Shown here piece after piece: positions 1-11,337 of a DNA stretch of 64,000 nucleotides. Each line of letters begins with the position of its first letter. The stretch's first letter is position 1. The notes under the pieces are model-generated. The model did no database searches and had not been told where the DNA came from. It was given only the letters and a program-made list of their open reading frames with translations. The DNA is from Piper betle (lineage: Eukaryota; Streptophyta; Magnoliopsida; Piperales; Piperaceae), in the NCBI GenBank assembly GCA_033002965.1, contig JAURVB010013586.1, positions 1-64,000 of the forward strand, read 5' to 3'. Made by a program: the position numbers and the translations under genes.

Positions 1-395
1 GTGTAACGACCCGCCTTTTTTCACGATATTGTGGGCCTAGCTGGCCAGGTGTTACTCACAATTAAGTAAATATGACTAACATTTTTTATTTAACAAAAAC
101 ATATATAAAGATCCCACAGTCTTGGACCGTTTCCCAGCAGCCACACTTATTTCTCAATTAAATAAAAAAAGGAGTCCTCATATTTATTTTGCTCCATACT
201 CTGGATGTCAATCTCCTAATCTCGTATTTGCATACCTGCGGAGGCAATTCCGCGTTAGTGATTACAACACTAAGTAGTATAATAGATAAAACAAGACAAG
301 TACATTCCACTATTTCCTTAAGTTTATTTTAATATGCGGTGGAGCGATTCCGCTATACTCCAAAACAATGCGGAGGAGGTATCCGCTGTGATCCG

Positions 396-862
396 CACAC
401 CCCGGCCGTAGCCTTTTTTGTGGGGAGGCTACCACTACCGTCTCCAGTGCCAGTGCCTCGCACACCCCGGCCGTAGCCTTTTTGTGGGGTAGCTATCACT
501 GCACTCGGGTGATTGCTATGCCCCGTTTGTGGGGAAGCTCTCACTACCAATTCTAGTGCCAGTGCCTCGCACACCCCGGCCGTAGCCTTTTTATGGGGCG
601 GCTATCACTGCACTCAGGTGATTGCTATGCCCCGTTTGTGGGGAAGCTCTCACTACCAATTCTAGTGCCAGTGCCTCACACACCCCGGCCGTAGCCTTTT
701 TATGGGGCGGCTATCACTGCACTCCAGTGCCAGTGCCTCACACACCCCGGCCGTAGCCTTTTTATGGGGCGGCTATCACTGCACTCCAGTGCGATGGAGG
801 AATCGCTGTGCCTCACTCACCCCGGCCGTAGCCTTTTTATGGGGTGGCTATCACTACTCCAA
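396..862 (-). repeat. LTR-internal tandem sub-repeats (CCCCGGCCGTAGCC type)
   Basis: Tandem units of about 63-64 bp each start with CCCCGGCCGTAGCCTTTTT. They are interspersed with a shorter variant starting CCCCGTTTGTGGGGAAGCTC. Units end in AGTGCCAGTGCCTC. The same array sits at the same place in every T1 LTR of the window. Confidence 0.9.
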
Positions 863-1270
863 AACAATGTCGATGCATTACAAAATTCACGTACATAACA
901 CGACCCAGTGTCGGACTGAGTCAATTCATTGACCCCGGTTGCACTCGGTGCATGGTAGTCGAATCTGGGCTCAGGCCGACTTAGGCTACCAACAAGGAAA
1001 GTATGATGTTCTATCTATTATACGTACCTGATTTGTGATTACGTCTGACTATGACCCGTGAACCCTAATACAGTAATGGGGAGGTCGCCTGGGACGGAGA
1101 TGAGGGATGAAATACTCCCTCCTCCTACATATATATACACTTCAACCATTCCCTCCATTAAATTCTCATACCCCATCATCCATTGGTATTTCCTAGGTTC
1201 AACGACCCCTTCATTAAATTCTCACACCCCATCATCCATTGGTATTTCCTAGGTTCAACGACCCCTTCTC

Positions 1271-1302
1271 CTTTTATAAAGAATAAATGACGGCTAGGGT
1301 TT
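1271..1302 (-). promoter_or_regulatory. Predicted LTR promoter: telobox plus TATA box
   Basis: Read on the minus strand, AAACCCTAG (telobox-like) is followed about 15 bases later by TTTATAAAAG, a good TATA box. The same pair occurs in the T2 LTR at 25151-25180 and in T1 LTRs at 9487-9516, 32561-32588 and 48731-48761. Conservation across diverged LTRs supports a promoter role. No transcript evidence is available. Confidence 0.6.
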
Positions 1303-1579
1303 GTGGAAGCACCCTTTCACCATAATTCCTTTAACCGCGTAATTGGGTAATTAACACGGTTCACTTAACCTTTTCACTCAACCTCTTAAATGGTACGGTT
1401 CACTTTACTAGTTTAAACGGTTAAATGGTATGGTTTACTTAACCGGGTAAAAATACTTAACCGGTTAACTAACACTTTCCACTTGACCGGGTAATTAATA
1501 ATTAACCGGGTAGCGGGTAAATAATTTAAACATATTCATGGATACCAACGTTCGATCCCACCGCGTCGAATATATATAT

Positions 1580-3160
1580 GAAATAAAACACTCATATATC
1601 TCTCGTGAACTCTCTGAAGGGCACCAATTGAGGAGCCACAGGGCGGTAGACCCGGAAGCATGCTGAGTTAACTGCTCTTCTACTGCTGATGCCTCTCTCG
1701 GCATTTTCTTATTTCATTTTTAGTCCCTTAAGGTTACTAGTATATCCTAAGCCCTCTCCTTACCTCCATAACTCTCGTGGCCTTGAGCACAAAGACCGAG
1801 TACTCTTAGACAGTCGCCTTTAATACCCTTTCAACCACAAATCTAGACATGCGTTATACTAAACAGTACCCGTAAACCTCCACGTTTATCCGGGTGTGAG
1901 GAACTCAAAATGGGAGTTGCCAGGATCCCTCGGGATTAGAACATCCTTCTCACTAATCCAGAGCCCATTTTGACCGGCACGTGCACCCGCTCATGGTACG
2001 TACGAGTCGGTTTTCCATCTCTTGTCTCACTGAAAACTCGATAAAAGTATATATAGGTCTGGGAAGAGATTTATATAATAGGCCTGAAGGCAACTTGTGG
2101 TGGATCTTGTTTTCAAAAACAAACTCAAGGGATCTCATCCTTGAGGGTTACTAATCCGAAAAACTGGTTGATTAAATGGCTCAGGTTAAGTAGGTTTGGA
2201 TAAAATACCACTTAACTTGTCCTACAAGTAATAAAACAATACACAGTAGAATAGAGTGTAAAATAGAAAATGAGTCCTAACGGACCTAGTAGAAGCTCCA
2301 ATTGTGTCCATGCGCCTAAGTAGTGAGCTCCTACTCTGTACCTACACATCAAGACAAAATAATAACGCCAAGTATAATGCATGACTGCTACAATCCTCAT
2401 CAATCCATATAAGACAACATCTATTTACATGCATTTAAATTCATACTCTAATGCACTATTATCATCTGTTAACATGCATTTAAATTTAAATCAACACCTA
2501 TTTACAATCACGCCAAAATCATAAAATAATCAAATAAAATTGGATAAATTTGTATACCTAATTGTCAGTCATGTGGCGTCAGCGACAAGGTTGTGGCCGG
2601 CTCGAGTGAGCATAGTGGGGAAGAGGGAAGGGAAAAAAGAAGAAAGTTGGGTGAAGAGGATGGTGGTGGCTGGATGGTGATAGCGTCGGAGGTGTGGAAT
2701 AAATAAATGTCAGGGGAGAAGAAAACGAGTAGTCGGTGAGAAAAATGAGTGGTCACTGAGCAAAATGAATGGTCGGTGAGAAAAATGAGTGGTTGTCTCA
2801 TAATTAAAACTTGACTCGACTGTAACTCTAGAAAAATAATATTAACTTGTAATAATTCTAAAAAATCTAAAAACAGGGAAAATCCCATAAAACATAATAA
2901 CACAATATTACAATAACATGCTTTATAACTAATAACCCACCCAAACTGCCCGCAACGTGTCCTAATGCTTTATTCGGCCTAAAAATAATTCTATGATCTA
3001 ATTAAAATAAATAAAGAAAATCTGGTGTAGTCTCATATATTCTTATAACTCAATCTGTAGCTATCTTACTGACGTTATCATCATATAATTGGGCACACAT
3101 GATTCTCATGGTTCAAAACACAAGACCGGCTTCGGCTCAATACGCATGTTCATTATCAAG
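1580..3160 (-). repeat. L-family LTR fragment
   Basis: The sequence matches, with divergence, the interior and 3' part of the L LTR seen at 15363-24795. Shared blocks include the CTCTGAAGGGCAC box, the CCTCGGGA stretch, the GAGCTCCTACTC box, and a terminal block with GACGTTATCATCATATA near 3070. The GC-rich block found in other L copies (10226-10870) is replaced here by a shorter purine-rich stretch near 2580-2790. Both LTR ends are missing: the left side is fused to a T1 LTR and the right side to a T1 LTR of opposite orientation. Confidence 0.75.
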
Positions 3161-3164
3161 GTCT

Positions 3165-4862
3165 GGTTGGTGCTGGTTTTGGTGAAGAGAAGGAGGGTGA
3201 CGAGAAGAAGAAGAAGAAGAAGAAGAAAATGGCAGTTTGGTAATTTCTGGTTGACTCGATATGGGTTGAGTTAAAAATCATAATAATAATACCAACTTGT
3301 ATTCAAATCATTAAAATAAATAATTTAAAAGAGATATGAGTTAAGTGGTCAAAATAATAAATTTATAAATTATTACATGAAATTAATAAATTTCGATCGG
3401 GATAAACGGTAATTAATTAATCGGCTGATTAAAAGCAATTAACTTAAATTGAAGGGTTAAGAGGAATATATAATAAAGACTTCACCTTTATCATATAAAA
3501 GTTATATTTGATAAATAAAACGATTATTCTTATAATAAATTCGTAAAGTAAAATAATGGATCAATAAAAGATAATCGCGTACAAATTACGCGATAGCATA
3601 ATTAATTAAATAAAGAAGTGTTGAACCTTATCGAATTAAATAAATTAATTAATGTGGAATATATTAAATATTTAGTTGCATGCATTTTCGACGCGAGTAA
3701 AATTATACTAATGTATAATTTTATGCCCCATTCATATTAGGGTTAGCGGATTACAGTCGGACGAACCCGCAAGTCAGGTACGTATAATAGATAGAACATC
3801 GTATTTTCCTTGTTGGTAGCCTAGGTCGGCCTGAGCCCAGATTCGACCACCATGCACGAAGTGCAACCGGGGTCAAAGAATTGACTCAGTCCGACACTGG
3901 GTCGTGTATGTGTGTGAATCTTGTAATGCATCGATATTGTTTTGGAGTAGTGATAGCCGCCCCATAAAAAGGCTACGGCCGGGGTGAGTGAGGCACAGCG
4001 ATTCCTCCATCGCACTAGAGTGCAGTGATTGCCGCCCCATAAAAAGGCTACGGCCGGGGTGTGTGAGGCACTGACACTGAGTGCAGTGATAGCCGCCCCA
4101 TAAAAAGGCTACGGCCGGGGTGTGTGAGGCACTAGCACTAGAGTTGGCAGTGAGAGCTTCCCCACAAACGGGGTGTAGCAATCACGTGAGTGTAGTGATA
4201 GCCTCCCCATAAAAAGGCTCCGGCCGGGGTGTGTAAGGCACTAACACTAGAGTGCAGTGATAGCCTCCCCATAAAAAGGCTACGGCCGGGGTGTGTGAGG
4301 CACTGGCACTAGAATTGATAGTGAGAGCTTCCCCACAAACGGGGCATAGCAATCACCTGAGTGCAGTGATAGCTTCCCCACAAAAAGGCTACGGCCGGGG
4401 TGTGCGAGGCACTGGCACTGGAGACGGTAGTGGTAGCCTCCCCATAAAAAGGCTACGGCCGGGGTGTGCGGATCACAGCGGACACCTCCTCCGCATTGTT
4501 TTGGAGTATAGCGGAATTGCTCCACCGCATATTAAAATAAATATATGGAAATGGTGGAATGTACTTGATTCGTTTTATTTATTATACTACTTAGTGTTGT
4601 AATCACTAACGCGGAATTGCCTCCGCAGGTGTGCAGATTCGAGATTAGATGATTGACAACTAGAGCATGGAGCAAAGTAATATGAGGACTCCTATTTTTA
4701 TTTGTTTGAGAAATAAGTGTGGCTGCTGGGAAACGGTCTAAGACTGTGGGAACCTTTATTTTATACTTGTTTTAATTATTATACTCGGCATTTAGTAGTT
4801 TCATATTGGTAACACCTAGCCAGCTAGGCCCACAATATTGTGAAAAATAGCGGGGCGTTACA
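3165..4862 (+). repeat. T1 LTR fragment, plus orientation
   Basis: This is the reverse complement of the T1 LTR from its CTT-rich block (here GAAGAAGAAG near 3205) through the A+T-rich part and sub-repeats to a proper LTR end, GGGGCGTTACA at 4852-4862. The first roughly 1 kb in element sense, including the promoter, is missing. Another partial T1 LTR starts directly after it. This could be an LTR that inserted into a second T1 LTR and later lost its left half. Confidence 0.8.
3947..4472 (+). repeat. LTR-internal tandem sub-repeats
   Basis: The GGCTACGGCCGGGGTGTG units appear in inverted orientation, about eight units including the short GGGG/CCCC variant. Sequence variants such as GGCTCCGGCC show more decay than in the minus-strand LTRs. 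Confidence 0.9.
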
Positions 4863-5596
4863 CACTGACACTAGAGTGCAGTGATAGCCTCCCCATAAAA
4901 AGGCTACGGCCGGGGTGTGTGAGGCACTGGCACTAGAATTGGTAGTAAGAGCTTCCCCACAAACGGGGCATAGTAATCACCTGAGTGCAGTGATAGCTTC
5001 CCCACAAAAAGGCTACGGCCGGGGTGTGCGAGGCACTGGCACTAGAATTGGTAGTGAGAGCTTCCCCACAAACGGGGCATAGTAATCACCTGAGTGCAGT
5101 GATAGCTACCCCACAAAAAGGCTACGGCCGGGGTGTGCGAGGCACTGGCACTGGAGACGGTAGTGGTAGCCTCCCCATAAAAAGGCTACGGCCGGGGTGT
5201 GCGGATCACAGCGGATACCTCCTCCGCATTGTTTTGGAGTATAGCGGAATCGCTCCACCGCATATTAAAATAAATATATGGAAATGGTGGAATGTACTTG
5301 TTTGTTTTATCTATTATACTACTTAGTGTTGTAATCACTAACGCGGAATTGCCTCCGCAGGTGTGCAGATCCGAGATTAGATGATTGACAACTAGAGCAT
5401 GGAGCAAAGTAATATGAGGACTCCTTTTTGTTATTTAATTGAGAAATAAGTGTGGCTGCTGGGAAACGGTCCAAGACTGTGGGATCTTATTATAAGTTAT
5501 TATTTATAATAATGTTTGACATAATTGCTTTAATTTTGAGTAACACCTAGCCAGTTAGGCCCACAATATTATCGTGAAAAATGGCGGGTCGTTACA
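4863..5596 (+). repeat. 3' part of the 5' LTR of a + strand T1 derivative
   Basis: It starts in the middle of the sub-repeats (to about 5203) and runs to the LTR end GGCGGGTCGTTACA at 5596. A primer-binding site follows, so this is the 5' LTR of the element carrying the broken gag-pol at 5762-7081. The upstream part of the LTR, with the promoter, is absent. Confidence 0.85.
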
Positions 5597-5598
5597 GG

Positions 5599-5610
5599 TG
5601 GTATCAGAGC
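5599..5610 (+). promoter_or_regulatory. Primer-binding site (initiator Met tRNA)
   Basis: TGGTATCAGAGC starts two bases after the LTR end. It matches the complement of the 3' end of plant initiator-Met tRNA, the usual primer of plant Ty3/gypsy chromoviruses. Confidence 0.85.
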
Positions 5611-5761
5611 AAGGTTTCCCAAAAGCTCACATCTTATGACTCAAGTACCTTGTTGAAGAGTCCAATATCTATCTTTCTCCAATGGTATGTCATTAGGAAA
5701 AGGACTCACTAATAAACTAGTAATCATTAAAAAATTTATAACATAACGGAATAAATTTTAG

Positions 5762-7081
5762 ATGGCAGGCACCCGAAGGAAGTCGAGCCAAGCTGCGCAG
5801 TCGGACACGAACATGGAGAGTGTGTTAGGCCAAATTTTGACGGCCATACAGGGACTAGCGCAGGCTTCAGAAAATACCAGTTCTGTGGTTCAGAACATGG
5901 TGCAGAGGTTACCGGGATTGGTAATGGGGAATGGAGCTCCAAATTCGGCTGCGGGTCCTAGTAACGTCCCAAATGGGGATCAGGGGAGCGCCCAAGAGCG
6001 GGTAGGAATAGCTGACCCGGGCGAGCGAGGAGAACTTCCAAACCCGGTGCCACCGGTAGTCCGACAAGTGGTACTGCCAGATGGGGATGACAGTGATCGA
6101 TACACTGTAGAAAAATTCCGGAAGAACGGAGCTGAGGTATTCATTGGGGGAACTGATCCAATGAAGGCGGAGAGCTGGTTGGACATTACTGAGAAAGCAT
6201 TTAGAGCTCTCTCTGTGCCTCATCGCCATCAAGTGAGGTTGGCGACATGCATGCTTCAGGAGGAAGCATCCTATTGGTGGAAGTCCATGGAGAAGACTAC
6301 GTTCCATCAACGGGAGATTTCGTCCATTCCTTGGGCGGAATTTGTAACAGCTTTCAATGGACAATATTTTCCTGAGTCTGTTGTCCAGAAGAAAGCACTA
6401 GCATTTGCCAATCTGGTTCAGAGGGATGATTCAGTCCGAGAATATGCTAGTAATTCCCAGACGAACTTCGTAGGGTCTGCCTCCTAAGCGGGCAGTGGAG
6501 TTTGACCATTGACCTAGTAGCTGGAGTAGACAAGCTATCCTTGGATAGTATGTGAAACCCAATGTATGGAGTAACGAGTTGCTAGAGGCTACGAGTACAT
6601 CCAAGTTTTTGAGCATGCCAAATAGCACATGAAGGATTCGTGGTACTTCAGTGATGCATCTCTGAAGTAGGGGTTAGGACTGTGTCCTTATGCGAAGATG
6701 GCTAAGGTGGTGGCTTACGCATCTCAGCCAATTGAAGATTCACGAGCAAAATTATGGAGACCCACAATGAGCTTGGAACTGAGCATGCTAGTAGTTTTTG
6801 CCCTAAAGATTTGGAGGCATTACTTGTACTGGAGCCCAGTTCGAAGTTTTCACCGATCCATTAAAGTTTGAAGTATATCTTCACCCAGAATGACAGCTTA
6901 ACCTTCGACAGAGACGATGGATAGAATACCTGAATGGACTATTACGACCTTTAGAGATGCCTAGTTGGAAATGGGAGCGTGTCAACTAGTGATTTTATTA
7001 CTAAACTCCCAAGGACTTTGAAGATGACATGAGCTCTATATGGGTAATTGTCGGACCGTTTGACTACGGCAGCTCATTTTA
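5762..7081 (+). pseudogene. Scrambled, internally deleted gag-pol of a T1 derivative
   Basis: The first 220 or so codons are an open gag N-terminus starting [10 protein letters not shown], nearly identical to the intact copy at 46195. It includes the capsid stretch with YWWKSMEKT, and is preceded by a 165-base leader with a PBS. At about 6450 it jumps from gag (intact residue ~230) to the protease-RT linker (residue ~597). It then jumps to a short piece from the protease region (residues ~482-496), then to RNase H (from ~889), and at about 6945 to the integrase core start (from ~1184). It ends abruptly at 7081 near integrase residue ~1229. The zinc knuckle, protease active site and RT core are lacking. 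Many frameshifts and stops follow the gag part. The element must have moved in trans, if at all. The same first three junctions occur in the copy at 35183. Confidence 0.85.
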
Positions 7082-7476
7082 TGTAACGACCCGCCATTTT
7101 TCATGATAATATTGTGGGCCTAACTGGCTAGGTGTTACTCAAAATTAAAGCAATTATGTCAAACATTATTAGAAATCATAACTTATAATAAAATCCCACA
7201 GTCTTGGACCGTTTCCCAGCAGCCACACTTATTCCTCAATTAAATAACAAAAAGGAGTCCTCATATTACTTTGCTCCATGCTCTAGTTGTCAATCATCTA
7301 ATCTCGGATCTGCACACCTGCGGAGGCAATTCCGCGTTAGTGATTACAACACTAAGTAGTATAATAGATAAAACAAACAAGTACATTCCACCATTTTCAT
7401 ATATTTATTTTAATATGCGGTGGAGCGATTCCGCTATACTCCAAAACAATGCGGAGGAGGTGTCCGCTGTGATCCG

Positions 7477-7999
7477 CACACCCCGGCCGTAGCCTTTTTA
7501 TGGGGAGGCTACCACTACCGTCTCCAGTGCCAGTGCCTCGCACACCCCGGCCGTAGCCTTTTTGTGGGGTAGCTATCACTGCACTCGGGTGATTGCTATG
7601 CCCCGTTTGTGGGGAAGCTCTCACTACCAATTCTAGTGCCAGTGCCTCGCACACCCCGGCCGTAGCCTTTTTATGGGGAGGCTATCACTGCACTCCAGTG
7701 CCAATGCCTTGCACACCCCGGCCGTAGCCTTTTTGTGGGGCGGCTATCACTGCACTCAGGTGATCGCTATGCCCCGTTTGTGGGGAAGCTCTCACTGCCA
7801 ACTCTAGTGCCAGTGCCTCACACACCCCGGCCGTAGCCTTTTTATGGGGCGGCTATCACTGCACTCAGTGCCAGTGCCTCACACACCCCGGCCGTAGCCT
7901 TTTTATGGGGCGGCAATCACTGCACTCTAGTGCGATGGAGGAATCGTTGTGCCTCACTCACCCCGGCCGTAGCCTTTTTATGGGGCGGCTATCACTACT
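7477..7999 (-). repeat. LTR-internal tandem sub-repeats
   Basis: There are about eight CCCCGGCCGTAGCC units of roughly 63-64 bp, with two CCCCGTTTGTGGGG variant half-units. The array sits between the CCGCTATACTCCAAAACAAT box and the GACTGAGTCAATTC box. Confidence 0.9.
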
Positions 8000-9486
8000 C
8001 CAAAACAATATCGATGCATCACAAGATTCACACACATAACACGACCCAGTGTCGGACTGAGTCAATTCTTTAACCCCGGTTGCACTTCGTGCATGGTGGT
8101 CGAATCTGGGCTCAGGCCGACCTAGGCTACCAACAAGGAAAATACGATGTTCTACCTATTATACGTACCTGACTTGCGGGTTCGTCCGACTGTAATCCGC
8201 TAACCCTAATATGAACGGGGCATAAAATTATACATTAGTATAATTTTACTCGCGTCGAAAATGCATGCAACTAAATATTTAATATATGCCACATTAATTA
8301 ATTTATTTAATTCGATAAGGTTCAACACTTCTTTATTTAATTAATTATGCTATCGCGTAATTTCTACGCGATTATCTTTTATTGATCCATTATTTTACTT
8401 TACGAATTTATTATAAGAATAATCGTTTTATTTATCAAATATAACTTTTATATGATAAAGGTGAAGTCTCTATTAAATATTCCTCATAACCCTTCAATTT
8501 AAGTTAATTGCTTTTAATCAGCCGATTAATTAATTACCGTTTATCGTGATCGAAATTTATTAATTTCATGTAATAATTTATAAATTTATTATTTTGACCA
8601 CTTAACTCATATTCCTTTAAATTAATTATTTCAATGATTTTAACACGAGTTGGTATTATTATTATGATTTTTAACTCAACCCATATCGAGTCAACCCGAA
8701 ATTACAAAACTGCCATTCTTCTTCTTCTTCTTCTTCTTCTTCTTCCCGTCACCATTCTTCTCTTCACCCAAAACCAGCACCAAGCTCTTCTCTTTCGACC
8801 AAAATCTAGATCCTATCCTTCACCCATTGTCTCCCTTTCCTAGCAACCAAATTAGCAGCAACAATCAAAGGGCGACTGCACCACCACAGCGACGAACCAG
8901 CAGCCATGGCGACCTCGACCTGCTGCTATGGCGACTCAGACGTGGCCAGCAGCACCGCCCCACGCGTCCCCTTCTTCCCGCACAACAACCCAACGCCCAG
9001 AAGAAGAGAAACACTACCCTACAGCGTGGTATATGCAACTGGTCGTGACACAAACGCCATGGTGCTGTTGCTGCAATTCAGCAGGACGTGCTACCATCCT
9101 TGGCAATTTCAGCAGGACGTGCTACCATTCTTGGCTGTAAATTCTATGAAATCTCACCTTTAATTACTACAACATGAGTAAGGACGTTGATGCAGCAACT
9201 GATTAGCAAAAGATTATGACTTGTTGCTGTAATTAATCACAAACACACAAGAATTGCTGCACGGCAGCAACTTATGTTCGTGGGTGAATTCCTGGTTCTA
9301 ATCCAGTTACATCCTCCCTTTTTCTTGTTGATTTCAGGTCTTAGTTTCCATGATTATCTTGTATTATAATCTTTGATCATATGTATGCATGCAAACTAAG
9401 AAGAAGAGAGGAAGAAACTTACCAAAACAATGGGGAAGCCGGCGTTTGTCCAAGGAGCTTATGTGCATGACGCCCCCCTCCTTCTC

Positions 9487-9516
9487 CTTATAAAATGAAA
9501 GAAGGCCTAGGGTTTA
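9487..9516 (-). promoter_or_regulatory. Predicted T1 LTR promoter (telobox, TATA-like box)
   Basis: On the minus strand, TAAACCCTAG lies about 10 bases upstream of CATTTTATAAGG. Transcription from here would run toward lower coordinates through most of the LTR, including the sub-repeats. Confidence 0.5.
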
Positions 9517-9763
9517 TGAAAACACACTTCGTTGCCGGGTAAATGGGTAAGTGATACGGTTCACTTTACTAGTTTAAACGGTTAAATGGTATGGTTTACT
9601 TAACCGGGTAAAAATACTTAACCGGTTAACTAATACTTTCCACTTGACCGGGTAATTGATAATTAACCGGGTAGCGGGTAAATAATTTAAATAAATTCAT
9701 GGATACCAACGTTCGATCCCACCGCGTCGAATATATATATATATATATATTTCCGGGTCTTTA

Positions 9764-11323
9764 GATCATCGCACCTAGGTGGTGAGCTCCTACTCCGTAC
9801 CTAGACATCAAAACTACATACTAACGCCCGCTAACTAAATGATGCATCAAACTCGAATGACCATCAACCACAATACAAACATCAACCATAACAATCAAAT
9901 AATTATAAATATGAAAAATAATTCTAACTCATCCTATTCATGACCAATTTTATTGTATTTTTCCTAAGTTACATCATACTACGATTATCATACTCAATTT
10001 ACTTTACTTCATTAGATCACTTAACCTTCATTCACTATTAATCACATCATGCAACATATTCACTTCATTCATTATCCTTAACATTCATCTATCAATCACA
10101 TCATATCAATCCTAGCATGTTATGCTAACAATCATCATCAATTTTAAATAAATCAAATCGGAGGTAATTATACCTCACGTTGTCGACAATCAGCGACGGT
10201 TAGGGTTCCGTCGCGTGTCTCGGAGCTCAAATTCGGCGCTCATCGGCGTCCGAAGCTCGATCGGGCTCGACTGGGTGAGCCCCGCGGAAGATCTGGTGAA
10301 TTCCAGCGAATTCTAGAAATTCCGATTTTCCGGCGGTTTTCTGGCAGCTGCTGGCGGTTTTCTGGCGGCTTCTGGTGGTTTTCCGGCGACAATCGCCGGT
10401 GGTATCTACTGGCCGGATAGTGGTCATGTTGGGTACCCTCGGAACCGGCTCGGCGAGCCCGACTCATCTACGAGGTCGACGCGGCCAACGGAGGTGGCGG
10501 CTCGCCGGAAAATGCATAAAATAGAGTCGGCGGTGATGGTGGCTAGATCCGGCCGGCCACGGCGGCGATGGCCTCCGTTCCGGTCGGGGAAGGTCGCTGG
10601 AAGGCTGAGGGTGCTGAGGCGACCGACCGATCGCGGCGGCGCTGGTCGCCGGCGACGGAACGACGCAACGCGGGCGCGGCGTCGCGGCGTGGCTTCCTCG
10701 CGTCGGCGGTCCGATGGGGGCCAGACCTGGTCGGGGCAGCACGGCAACGTCGTCGCCGAGCTGGGCGGCGTCGATCGCAGCAGGCGGCGCCGGCGAGCAG
10801 CGTGCGCACAGGGCGGCGTCGTGTGAGGGTTTGGGGAAGAAAAGAAGGGCGCAGGGTGTGTGGTGGCAAAGTCGTAAATATTACTTGACTCGTCTCCGGC
10901 TCGAGTCAAGTATAATAACTAAGTCGTATTAAATCCTAAAAAATTCATAAAAATCGGGAAAAATCCCATAAAATCAAACAACACCAAAAAATCATAATGA
11001 TATGCTCTAGAACTATCAACCCACCCAAAATGCCCGTAACGCGTCCTAACGCGGTAAACGGCCTAAAACTAATTCTACGATCCATTATATATACATAATA
11101 AAAAAAATGAACTGCATACTCTCATATATTCTGATAACTCATTCTGTTCTGCTGTGTTCATGACGTTATCATCATATACTTGGGTACACATGACCCTCAT
11201 GGCTCATACACGAGACCGGCGTCGGCTCAGTACACGTGTTCTGAAACTGACTCGACTCGAAAAATAACGGTCGACCCGACCGGTTCTGAATATAAAACCC
11301 TAACTCGAATCGTGGGTTTTACA
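9764..11323 (-). repeat. Partial 3' LTR of the L element
   Basis: This matches the L LTR from the CATCGCRCCTAGG box onward and ends with CGTGGGTTTTACA, followed by a purine-rich (on minus) tract. About 1.4 kb of the left side is missing, replaced by the T1 LTR. The region 10226-10870 is GC-rich and open in several frames. A purine-clean CGGCGGTTTTCTGGCGG motif recurs four times near 10331-10395. Confidence 0.8.
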
Positions 11324-11337
11324 ATCTTCCCTCCTTA
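11324..11337 (-). promoter_or_regulatory. Polypurine tract of the L element
   Basis: On the minus strand TAAGGAGGGAAGAT lies directly next to the LTR edge at 11323, the expected place for plus-strand priming. Confidence 0.6.

Larger units (their letters stand above)
2..1579 (-). repeat. T1-like LTR fragment, short variant
   Basis: It begins with TGTAACGACC, the + strand left edge of minus-oriented T LTRs elsewhere in the window. It then follows the T1 LTR through the CCCCGGCC sub-repeats to about base 1050. The roughly 1.2-kb middle part present in the 7082 LTR (A+T-rich stretch and CTT-rich leader) is missing and replaced by a short unrelated stretch. Similarity resumes at the TATA block and continues to the CGCGTCGAATATATAT stretch. 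The last 30 or so bases of the LTR are lost where it meets an L-family LTR in AT-rich sequence. The left flank is outside the window, so no target-site duplication can be checked. Confidence 0.8.
7082..9763 (-). repeat. T1 LTR, almost full length
   Basis: It runs from TGTAACGACC to CCGGGTCTTTA and lacks only the final CA. It is nearly identical to the solo LTR at 16834 and to the 46332 LTR. Order on the + strand: sub-repeats (7477-7999), A+T-rich segment, a CTT microsatellite near 8719-8746, a duplicated CAGCAGGACGTGCTACC box (9077 and 9114), the promoter block (9487-9516), and an AT run near 9732-9750. It abuts a truncated integrase fragment on the left and an L LTR on the right, with no matching target-site duplication. 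It therefore probably marks a recombination joint rather than a clean insertion. Confidence 0.85.

Noticed and set aside
353..862. Frames through the CCCCGGCC sub-repeats in each T1 LTR
   Set aside because: They are repeat-generated frames with no start context or conserved product.
8634..9163. Small proteins encoded in the CTT-rich part of T1 LTRs (for example a frame starting MATSTCCYG)
   Set aside because: They appear in all near-identical LTR copies simply by recent common origin. Overlapping frames are open on both strands, and no domain is recognised.
10424..10909. 161-codon arginine/proline-rich frame in the L LTR
   Set aside because: GC-rich sequence is open in at least four frames, so an open frame is not evidence of a gene. 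It is kept only as a compositional finding.
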